A DNA stretch of 11,934 bases, from NCBI GenBank assembly GCA_013698195.1, contig JACCVK010000170.1, forward strand, positions 1 through 11,934, written 5' to 3'. This stretch comes from Actinomycetota bacterium. Lineage in GTDB: Bacteria > Actinomycetota > Thermoleophilia > Gaiellales > Gaiellaceae. The notes beneath the pieces were generated by a model. The model did not search any database. It saw only the letters and a program-made list of their open reading frames with translations, and was not told the origin of the DNA. Positions 1 to 5,213 of this stretch are shown here, in pieces; position 1 is the first letter of the stretch, and each line of letters starts with the position of its first letter. Made by a program: the position numbers and the translations under genes.

Positions 1-46
1 CCACCACCACCACCTCGGCGGCCGGGTTGCACGTATCCGTGATTCA

Positions 47-67
47 GGGCGAGGACATGCCTCGCCC
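47..67 (-). terminator. hairpin just after the stop codon of the minus-strand operon
   Basis: A perfect inverted repeat, GGGCGAGG / CCTCGCCC with a 5-nt loop, begins immediately after the TAG stop of the membrane-protein gene transcribed leftward. No T-run follows it on the minus strand, so it is not a textbook intrinsic terminator. GC-rich actinobacteria often end operons with such U-poor hairpins. The position at the end of a co-oriented gene string supports an end-of-operon role. Confidence 0.5.
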
Positions 68-769
68 CTACGAACCACCCTGGCGCCGGCGGAGTGCAAG
101 CTGCTCGCCGGGCTCGAGCCGCGGGTCAATGCCCGCTCTGCGGGTCGCGACGAGCTCCACGTCGCCGAGACTTGCCAGGACGCGCTCGCCGGACGGCACC
201 GCGCCGGCGGTCGTGAAGCGCTCGAGCACCGGGACGAGGAGCAGGCCGAGTGCAGCGAAGACCCAAAGCGTCGCGAGGGCCTTTCCCTCCGTGCTACCGG
301 GGTCGTCGCTCCAAATGATCACGATCGAGACGAGCGCGGCTAGAGCAGTGAGAAGTGCGCTTGCGTGCGCCAGCCTTACGAGGCTCGGCGCATGCGCCAG
401 CAGACGAGCGCTCGTCGCGATAAGCGCGCCGACGAGTGCGATAACGCCGGTCCAGCCGACTTTCCAGGCGTCATCCCCTCCGCCGTCGAACACGAAGTCC
501 CAGATGCCGTACTCGACGAGCGCGAACCCGATCGGTGCCAGCGCGATCGCGGCGAGGGCGGTCACCGAGTTTTCGACGCGCTCGCGCAGCGCGAGGCCGA
601 CGGCGAGTGTGCCTCCGGCGAGGAGCACGACGGCGAGCGTTCCGATGATGCGCCCGTCGGTGTCGGAGAAGTCGCCGCGCAGGATCGCGGCGAGAGCGAG
701 CAGCGCGGCGGCGACGATGATCGCCGCCGCACCGATCCAGACGATCCGGCTCAGCCGGACGCGGGTCAC
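68..769 (-). CDS. six-helix membrane protein of unknown function, coupled to ino1
   Basis: The product is 233 residues and I do not recognise its family. Six hydrophobic segments are visible at about residues 9-30, 40-61, 69-90, 101-124, 131-153 and 163-182. A charged C-terminal tail of about 50 residues follows, rich in Arg and Glu and therefore probably cytoplasmic. Loops between helices are short and acidic (for example GGGDD near 96-100). The GTG start overlaps the TGA stop of ino1 as GTGA, so translation is probably coupled to the inositol synthase and the protein belongs to the same operon. That suggests a job linked to inositol or inositol lipids, such as transport or a membrane partner, but no catalytic or transport motif is visible. 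A longer in-frame ORF exists, but its first part is a shadow of ino1. Confidence is high that it is a gene and low for any role. Confidence 0.8.
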   Translation of the reverse strand: MTRVRLSRIVWIGAAAIIVAAALLALAAILRGDFSDTDGRIIGTLAVVLLAGGTLAVGLALRERVENSVTALAAIALAPIGFALVEYGIWDFVFDGGGDDAWKVGWTGVIALVGALIATSARLLAHAPSLVRLAHASALLTALAALVSIVIIWSDDPGSTEGKALATLWVFAALGLLLVPVLERFTTAGAVPSGERVLASLGDVELVATRRAGIDPRLEPGEQLALRRRQGGS

Positions 770-2250
770 GCCTTCGCTGCCGCCTTCTTGGTGAGTGCGT
801 TCTTCACGATGAAGCGCTCGCTCTGCTCGTGCGCCTCGTCGTCGCGGATCTGCTTGGGCGGCGACTTCATGAGGTAGGCGCTCGGCGCCTCGAGAGCTCC
901 TGAGATTCCGTTGTTCAGGGCGAGCTTGGCCAGGCGAACGGCGTCGATGACGATGCCGGCCGAGTTCGGTGAGTCCCAGACCTCGAGCTTGAGCTCGACG
1001 TTGAGCGGCACGTCTCCGAAGGATGTGCCCTCCATCCGGATGTATGCCCACTTGCGGTCGGTCAACCAGGGTACGTAGTCCGAGGGCCCGACATGGACGT
1101 TGTCCGCTCCGATGTCATAGTCCAGCATCGAGGTGACCGCGTTCGTCTTCGAGATCTTCTTCGACTCGAGACGCTCGCGCTCGAGCATGTTCCGGAAGTC
1201 CGAGTTGCCGCCGACGTTCAGCTGCATCGTCCGGTCGAGATGCACGCCGCGGTCCTGGAAGAGAGTCGTCAGGACGCGGTGGGTGATCGTCGCGCCGACC
1301 TGCGACTTGATGTCGTCGCCGATGACCGGCACGCCGGCGTCCTCGAAGCGCTTCTGCCAGTAGGCCTCACGCGCGATGAAGACCGGCATGCAGTTCACCA
1401 TTGCGACGCCGGCCTCGAGAATCTGCTCGGTGTACCATTTCGTCGCCGATTCGGATCCGACGGGGAGATAGTTGACGACGACGTCCGTGCCGGTTTCCTT
1501 GAGGATGCCGACGACGTCGTCGGTCTGACCAGGGGCCTTCTCCACCACCTGCGCGAGGTACTTGCCGATGCCGTCGTGGGTCATACCGCGCGAGACCTTG
1601 ACGCCGGTCTTGGGTACGTTCGCGAACTTGATCGTGTCGTTCGGCTTCGCCCAGATCGCGTCGGCGAGGTCGACGCCGACCTTGCCCTTGACCACGTCGA
1701 ACGCGGCTGTGAACTCGATATCTGAGATGTGGTATCCGCCGAGATCGACATGCATGAGACCGGGGACGGAGTCTTCGGGCGAGGCGTCCTTGTAGTACTC
1801 GACGCCCTGGAGAAGGGAGTTGGCACAGTTGCCCACCCCGATGAGGGCGACGCGCACCTTGTCCTTCGAGCGTGCGCCGTTCTTTCGGCCATTCGTGGAT
1901 GCCATGGGTTCCTTTCGCTTGCGATTGCTCGTGGATGGGACGCCGAGTCCGTCCGCGAGCGCGGCGAGGATGACGTCGTTCGCGTTGGAGTCGCGACGCG
2001 ACGCCTCGGCATGGATCTCGTCCTTCAGCTCCGGCGGAACGCGGAGGAGCAGAACGGGACTGGAGCCTGCTAGCACTTTGCGTCGGCGACCGCTGGGCTG
2101 GTAGTCGACACCGAAGCTCTCTGCGAGGATGCCGGCAGCCACGTCATTGACGTTGGAGCCGCGTCGCGCCGTCTCACGGACCAGCGCCTCCTTCAATGGA
2201 GCGGGCATCCGTACGAGGATGCTTTTTCTCTGAGATTGGCTAGCAGTCAA
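766..2250 (-). CDS. ino1: inositol-3-phosphate synthase fused to two N-terminal RHH domains
   Basis: The enzyme converts glucose 6-phosphate to 1D-myo-inositol 3-phosphate with NAD+, the entry step to inositol lipids and, in many actinobacteria, mycothiol. The Ino1 part (from Met116, coordinate 1905) is 379 residues, close to the usual 360-370 of actinobacterial Ino1. It carries GVGNCAN (138-144, NAD-binding Rossmann loop), NYLPVGSE, the IGDDIKSQVGAT motif, LNVGGNSDFRNM, and the C-terminal VWDSPNSAG and GISGALEAPSAYL blocks, all canonical. The frame is open without a stop back through two RHH-type domains (residues about 9-48 and 64-104), so those can be produced only as a fusion. I chose TTG at 2250 because it leaves a complete first beta strand (KSILVR); the next in-frame ATG, at 2208, would remove it. 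A candidate -10 lies 9 nt upstream. An internal ATG at 1905 with its own AAAGGA could also make bare Ino1. The 3' end overlaps the next gene by GTGA. The Ino1 identity is very secure; the exact 5' end is not. Confidence 0.85.
   Translation of the reverse strand: MTASQSQRKSILVRMPAPLKEALVRETARRGSNVNDVAAGILAESFGVDYQPSGRRRKVLAGSSPVLLLRVPPELKDEIHAEASRRDSNANDVILAALADGLGVPSTSNRKRKEPMASTNGRKNGARSKDKVRVALIGVGNCANSLLQGVEYYKDASPEDSVPGLMHVDLGGYHISDIEFTAAFDVVKGKVGVDLADAIWAKPNDTIKFANVPKTGVKVSRGMTHDGIGKYLAQVVEKAPGQTDDVVGILKETGTDVVVNYLPVGSESATKWYTEQILEAGVAMVNCMPVFIAREAYWQKRFEDAGVPVIGDDIKSQVGATITHRVLTTLFQDRGVHLDRTMQLNVGGNSDFRNMLERERLESKKISKTNAVTSMLDYDIGADNVHVGPSDYVPWLTDRKWAYIRMEGTSFGDVPLNVELKLEVWDSPNSAGIVIDAVRLAKLALNNGISGALEAPSAYLMKSPPKQIRDDEAHEQSERFIVKNALTKKAAAKA
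1909..1916 (-). promoter_or_regulatory. internal ribosome binding site before the Ino1 methionine
   Basis: On the minus strand GAAAGGAA lies 3 nt upstream of the ATG at 1905, with AGG 5 nt away. It lies inside the continuous RHH-Ino1 reading frame, in the basic linker SNRKRKEP. The CsbD-like gene uses the nearly identical AAAGGAG. It would allow a separate Ino1 without DNA-binding domains. It could also be accidental, because Lys-Glu codons easily make such a motif. Confidence 0.5.
2068..2080. promoter_or_regulatory. intragenic operator-like palindrome between the RHH domains
   Basis: TGCTAGCACTTTG here is the exact reverse complement of 2248-2260 at the putative promoter. Its core TGCTAGCA is an 8-bp palindrome. 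It falls in the codons for Val-Leu-Ala in the linker between the two RHH domains and forces a CTA leucine codon, which is unusual in DNA this GC-rich. The centre lies 185 bp from the promoter copy, a distance at which DNA looping is conceivable. Confidence 0.45.
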
Positions 2251-2269
2251 AGTGCTAGCACAATAGCAC
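2239..2269 (-). promoter_or_regulatory. operator array overlapping the RHH-ino1 promoter
   Basis: Read on the minus strand, TGCTA occurs three times (first bases at 2268, 2260 and 2245). The middle copy forms the perfect palindrome GTGCTAGCAC (2252-2261) and the last contains GCTAGC. The first two GTGCTA units are exactly 8 bp apart, the spacing of met boxes bound by the RHH repressor MetJ. The first unit also reads as an extended -10, TG-C-TATTGT, with the hexamer at 2260-2265. No convincing -35 is seen. Binding of the encoded RHH domains here would block their own promoter; this is inference from position and symmetry. Confidence 0.55.
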
Positions 2270-2318
2270 CTTGGCGCCGAAACGCCTGTCCGAAACGTGG
2301 AGAGCCCTAGTTTGCTGC

Positions 2319-2657
2319 TCAGCAGCCGGAATGCGTTGCGCAGTTGATCTTGCGATAGCTCATGCGCTGAAGAACCACCTTCAGGCTCCACTCGAGCGAC
2401 TCGATGCCCGGATCCGTAAACCTCTGCTTGTGGTTTCCCGTGATCGTGACTCGCGGCTTGGCAAGGAGAGCCGCCGGCGCGTCCGCGAGGGCATCCTGGT
2501 ACCAGCTGCCCATGACCGGCTTGCCGCACTTCTTGGGACGCGACGGATCTCCGGCGTCCTGGCCGGGTTGCGGGACCGCAAGCGGTATCCGCCCGACACC
2601 TGCCGAAACCCGCCGTAGCGCTCCACGTGGAGGCTCGAGGTGCACGAACACTTGCAC
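2319..2657 (-). CDS. small ORF between pgsA and ino1, unknown function
   Basis: The GTG start at 2657 has GAGG 5 nt upstream and lies 26 nt after the pgsA stop; the product would be 112 residues. The second half (from about residue 39, with CGKPVMGSWYQDALADAP and KPRVTITGNHKQRF) looks protein-like and keeps G or C at most third positions. The first half is weaker: there the pgsA frame shows the stronger third-position bias, so a frameshift near 2540 or a later start is possible. I recognise no family. No membrane helix or signal peptide is visible, and two cysteines lie in the last ten residues. The stop codon sits in the palindrome GCTGCT-G-AGCAGC. If real, it belongs to the inositol-lipid operon. 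It is the least certain gene call in the window. Confidence 0.38.
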   Translation of the reverse strand: MQVFVHLEPPRGALRRVSAGVGRIPLAVPQPGQDAGDPSRPKKCGKPVMGSWYQDALADAPAALLAKPRVTITGNHKQRFTDPGIESLEWSLKVVLQRMSYRKINCATHSGC

Positions 2658-2683
2658 GGCGACCTCGATCGGGGCTGCCGCCG

Positions 2684-3358
2684 TCAGGCCTCGGCGAGCT
2701 CGCGGAGCTGCTTGCGGACGAAGAGCATCCGCTGGACGACCGTGACCCAGGCCATGACCGCGAGCACGTAGATCGGCCACTGGAGCAGGCCCCAGGGCGC
2801 GAGCCCGAGGCCGACCGAGATGAGCACCACGCGCTCGACGCGCGAGCCGAAGCCGACGTCAGCGCGCAGGCCGAGGGCTTCTGCTTTCGCCCTCGTGTAG
2901 GAGACGAGAAACGAGCCTGTCACCGCTGCGAAGGTCGCGACGAGGGCAAGCTCGTTGCCGTCCCGCATGAACACGAGCCCGATCGCTGCGAGCATCGCGG
3001 CCTCGCCGAGACGGTCGAACGTGGAGTCGAGGAACGCGCCGAAGACCGTTCCCTTACTCGCTGCGCGCGCAAGCGCACCGTCGAGGATGTCGGCCACCGA
3101 CCCGACGACGAAGAGTGCGCCACCGAGCCAGAAGAACAGCTTCTCGTTCCGCTCCTCGAAGCCCACGAGCACCGCGCCGGCAAGGCAGAGCGAGACGCCG
3201 GCCAGTGTGAGCATGTCCGGAGTGAGCTTCGTCTTCGCGACCCCGCGCATTGAGTGCGCGAGGATCTCGCGGGCGGCTTGCGTGTACTCCTGCTTGACGC
3301 GGTCGAGCTGACTGACGCGTGGAGGCTCGCTCGAAGGCGGCGCGTCGCCTTCCGTCAT
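2684..3358 (-). CDS. pgsA: CDP-alcohol phosphotransferase, probable phosphatidylinositol phosphate synthase
   Basis: The enzyme is an integral membrane transferase that probably joins inositol 3-phosphate to CDP-diacylglycerol, giving phosphatidylinositol phosphate and CMP. At 224 residues it is close to mycobacterial PgsA1. The full family signature is present: D90-x2-D93-G94-x2-A97-R98-x8-G107-x3-D111-x3-D115, whose aspartates bind the metal ions. Hydrophobic segments at about 49-66, 74-92, 118-133, 138-155 and two near the C-terminus fit the six-helix fold. The ATG overlaps the stop of the upstream PAP2 gene as ATGA, indicating coupled translation. The link to Ino1 in the same gene string favours inositol phosphate as the acceptor over glycerol phosphate. 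A phosphatidylglycerophosphate synthase is the main alternative, because the signature alone does not set the acceptor. Confidence 0.88.
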   Translation of the reverse strand: MTEGDAPPSSEPPRVSQLDRVKQEYTQAAREILAHSMRGVAKTKLTPDMLTLAGVSLCLAGAVLVGFEERNEKLFFWLGGALFVVGSVADILDGALARAASKGTVFGAFLDSTFDRLGEAAMLAAIGLVFMRDGNELALVATFAAVTGSFLVSYTRAKAEALGLRADVGFGSRVERVVLISVGLGLAPWGLLQWPIYVLAVMAWVTVVQRMLFVRKQLRELAEA

Positions 3359-4095
3359 GCGCGCCGGGCGCGCAGCGTGCGGACGTGCCGGAGGGCGAGG
3401 CCGGTCAAGATCGCGATGCCGAGTCCGGCCACGACGTCGAGCCAGTAGTGGTTTCCCGTCGACATGACGGCGAAAGCGACCCACGCCGGCCAAGCGAGCC
3501 ACAGCGTCTTCGCCGCCCACGTCTTGCAGAGCCCGGCCATGACGACGCCGACGATGAACGCGTCCATCGCGTGCAGGCTCGGCATCGCCGCGTACGGGTT
3601 GGCGGCGAGCGAGATCAGGCCGCTGTCGTGGTTGATCGACGAGTACTGGGCGAGAGTGTCGATGAAGCCCCACTCCGGGAACATCCGCGGCGGCGCCGTC
3701 GGCATGAGGACATATCCGAGAAGACCGACGAGGTTCGCGCCGATGAGCCAGTTGCGGAAGCGCGCGAAGTGCTGGTGGTGCCGGAAGTACACCCAGAGCA
3801 GCGCGATACCGACGACGGCGAACTGCGAGAGCCAGTACGTGTAGGAGGCGAGGAAGACGAGGATCGACGACGTGTCGACGACGCGCTGGAGCGCGGGCTC
3901 GAAGAGCGCGCCGAACTCGTGCTCGGTCCGCGCGACCCACTCGCCGTTCTGGAACGCGGTGACCACGTCGCGGTCCGCCGCTCCACGCGCCACCTGGTAG
4001 ACGGCGTAGAAGCCCAGCCAGATCGCGAACTGGAAGGCGAGGTGTGCCCAGCCACGTGGCAGGCGCCTCGAAGTCTCGGCGAAGGCGGTAGACAC
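3355..4095 (-). CDS. PAP2-superfamily membrane phosphatase or inositolphosphotransferase-like protein
   Basis: The product is 246 residues with about six membrane segments (for example 16-35, 76-104, 117-131, 178-191, 196-212 and 221-236). The catalytic elements of the Aur1-like PAP2 branch are visible: PTAPPR (132-137), MPSLH (171-175, with His175) and GNHYWLD (214-220, with His216 as likely nucleophile and Asp220). Members remove or transfer phosphate groups on lipids at the membrane surface. The gene overlaps the PIP synthase gene by 4 nt (ATGA) and heads the operon. I infer that it may dephosphorylate phosphatidylinositol phosphate to phosphatidylinositol, or make an inositol-phosphate-headed lipid. 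The GTG start lies 9 nt after a TAGAAT hexamer with no Shine-Dalgarno site, suggesting a leaderless or nearly leaderless transcript. Confidence 0.85.
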   Translation of the reverse strand: MSTAFAETSRRLPRGWAHLAFQFAIWLGFYAVYQVARGAADRDVVTAFQNGEWVARTEHEFGALFEPALQRVVDTSSILVFLASYTYWLSQFAVVGIALLWVYFRHHQHFARFRNWLIGANLVGLLGYVLMPTAPPRMFPEWGFIDTLAQYSSINHDSGLISLAANPYAAMPSLHAMDAFIVGVVMAGLCKTWAAKTLWLAWPAWVAFAVMSTGNHYWLDVVAGLGIAILTGLALRHVRTLRARRA

Positions 4096-4104
4096 GGACG
4101 CAGG

Positions 4105-4110
4105 ATTCTA
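4105..4110 (-). promoter_or_regulatory. candidate -10 element of the inositol-lipid operon
   Basis: On the minus strand TAGAAT matches the housekeeping -10 consensus at five of six positions. It ends 9 nt before the GTG of the PAP2 gene, so transcription would begin at or just before the start codon. No good -35 hexamer is present at the expected spacing. Confidence 0.4.
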
Positions 4111-4156
4111 ACGCTGCCGCCCACGCTTGCATTTCATATGTCCCCAGGGCGCCGCG

Positions 4157-4183
4157 ACGTCGATCACGGCCCGTGATCGACGT
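4157..4183. repeat. 27-bp perfect palindrome in the divergent intergenic region
   Basis: The two 13-bp arms, ACGTCGATCACGG and its reverse complement, flank a single central base. The element lies between the divergent PAP2-headed operon and the EamA gene, where no terminator is needed. A long odd-length palindrome in such a place is typical of a dimeric regulator's operator, although it could also fold in RNA. No regulator gene lies next to it. Confidence 0.6.
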
Positions 4184-4184
4184 G

Positions 4185-4214
4185 CAGACGAACTCGACTT
4201 GAGTTGATCGTCTG
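4185..4214 (+). repeat. interrupted hairpin upstream of the EamA gene
   Basis: CAGACG (4185-4190) pairs with CGTCTG (4209-4214), and AACTC (4191-4195) pairs with GAGTT (4201-4205). This gives an 11-bp stem with a 3-nt bulge and a 5-nt loop. It starts one base after the 27-bp palindrome and ends 20 nt before the EamA start codon. It could be a second operator or a 5'-leader structure. No T-run follows, so it is not an obvious terminator. Confidence 0.45.
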
Positions 4215-4234
4215 GCTGCCACCATGCTGGCGGT

Positions 4235-5185
4235 ATGGCGGCGCGCTACGGATCGAGGATCTGGCTCGCCCTCGGCGTCGTGTATCTCGCCTGGGGCTCG
4301 ACGTTCGTTGCGCTCGCCGTCGTCGTCCGCGACCTGCCGCCGTTTTTGGCGATGTCCGCGCGCCATCTCATCGCCGGCGGCCTGCTGCTTGCGTACGCGC
4401 TGCCGCGGGGAGCTCGGGAAGGGGATCCGGTTGGGCGCCGACAGATCGGCGCGGCGTTCATCTTCGGCGGTCTCCTCTTCCTCATGAGTCATGGGAGCCT
4501 CGCGTGGGGGCAGCAGACGATCCCGGCCGGTGTCGCTGCGCTGCTCGTCGGAAGCATCCCGATCTGGATGGCCCTGCTCGACCGGATCGTCTTCGGGCGG
4601 CGGTTGCCCGTCTCCGCCTACGTCGGCTTCCTCCTTGGGTTCGCCGGCCTTGCGTTCCTCTTCGACCCGTTCGGCGGCGGCTCGATCGATCGGATCGGCG
4701 CGCTCGTCATCGTCGGTGGAGCTCTCACGTGGGCGACTGGATCGCTGTACTCGCGTGGTGCACCGCTACCGAGGCGCCCGATCGTCGCAGCGGGTCTCGG
4801 GTCCGTATGTGGGGGCCTTCTGCTCGCGATGGTGTCGGTCGCGTCCGGAGAGCTGGGCGACGCCCGCGTCTCCGCTGACGCTGTTCTCGGTCTTGCTTAC
4901 CTCATCGTCGTCGGGAGCTTCGCCGGGTTCACCGCGTACGTCTGGCTGCTGCGCGCGGCTCCGCTCTCGCTCATCTCGACGTACGCGTACGTGAACCCGG
5001 TCGTCGCCGTGATCCTCGGGTGGGCCGTTCTCGGTGAGGAGATCACGGTTCGCATGCTCGTCGCGGGAGCCGCGATCGTCGTGTCGGTCGCCCTCATCGT
5101 GCGAGCAAGCGCGCGTCCAGTTGAGTCGGGCCGCGGCCTGCTTCGCCGTGAGGCAGTCTCCGCTGCCGCTGCGGAGCGCAGCTAG
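4235..5185 (+). CDS. EamA-family (drug/metabolite) transporter
   Basis: The product is 316 residues with two repeated EamA domains (about 10-141 and 155-290) and ten predicted membrane helices, the normal layout of this family. The first helix has the typical YLAWGSTFVA sequence, and the end of the second repeat (AYVNPVVAVILGWAVLGEEIT) is a hallmark of YedA-like exporters. Members move amino acids, nucleotide-related metabolites or drugs across the inner membrane, usually outward; the substrate cannot be read from sequence. The ATG at 4235 has only a weak GGCGGT upstream. The gene stands alone, divergent from the PAP2-headed operon behind two inverted repeats and convergent with moaA, whose stop lies 28 nt away. 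The C-terminal tail after residue 290 is polar and Ala/Arg-rich. Confidence 0.88.
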   Translation: MAARYGSRIWLALGVVYLAWGSTFVALAVVVRDLPPFLAMSARHLIAGGLLLAYALPRGAREGDPVGRRQIGAAFIFGGLLFLMSHGSLAWGQQTIPAGVAALLVGSIPIWMALLDRIVFGRRLPVSAYVGFLLGFAGLAFLFDPFGGGSIDRIGALVIVGGALTWATGSLYSRGAPLPRRPIVAAGLGSVCGGLLLAMVSVASGELGDARVSADAVLGLAYLIVVGSFAGFTAYVWLLRAAPLSLISTYAYVNPVVAVILGWAVLGEEITVRMLVAGAAIVVSVALIVRASARPVESGRGLLRREAVSAAAAERS

Positions 5186-5213
5186 GAACCTTCCTTCTCG
5201 GGCGGAAAGCGCC

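Larger units (their letters stand above)
1906..2250 (-). other. tandem ribbon-helix-helix region, in frame with ino1
   Basis: This segment encodes two copies of a CopG/Arc-like RHH domain. Each has a short beta strand (ILVRMP; LLLRVP), a first helix beginning LKE or LKD, a turn RRGSNVNDV or RRDSNANDV, and a second helix ending ESFGV or DGLGV. Over residues 14-48 against 70-104 I count 16 identities in 35. Each copy is followed by a basic linker, GRRRK or NRKRK. The pattern of strand, helix, S-N-x-N-D-V turn and helix is characteristic of RHH DNA-binding proteins, which pair strands from two chains to read the major groove. Two domains in one chain could form an intramolecular dimer. No stop codon separates the segment from Ino1. 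DNA binding and autoregulation are inferences. Confidence 0.8.

Noticed and set aside
2208..2208. ATG at 2208 as start of the RHH-Ino1 fusion
   Set aside because: It would delete the first beta strand (KSILVR) that the second RHH copy retains, and it has no good Shine-Dalgarno. It remains a fallback if the TTG is not used.
4191..4205. AACTC-GACTT-GAGTT as a HAIR element
   Set aside because: The arms are in the wrong order and the spacing is 5 rather than 7; it fits better as part of the local hairpin.
2684..4492. 602-residue minus-strand ORF covering pgsA and the PAP2 gene
   Set aside because: Only the last 224 residues are PIP synthase. The upstream part is a shadow of the PAP2 frame and the divergent EamA gene.
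5186..5213. Bidirectional terminator between the convergent EamA and moaA genes
   Set aside because: Only a 4-bp GGCG/CGCC stem is visible, without a T-run; too weak to annotate.
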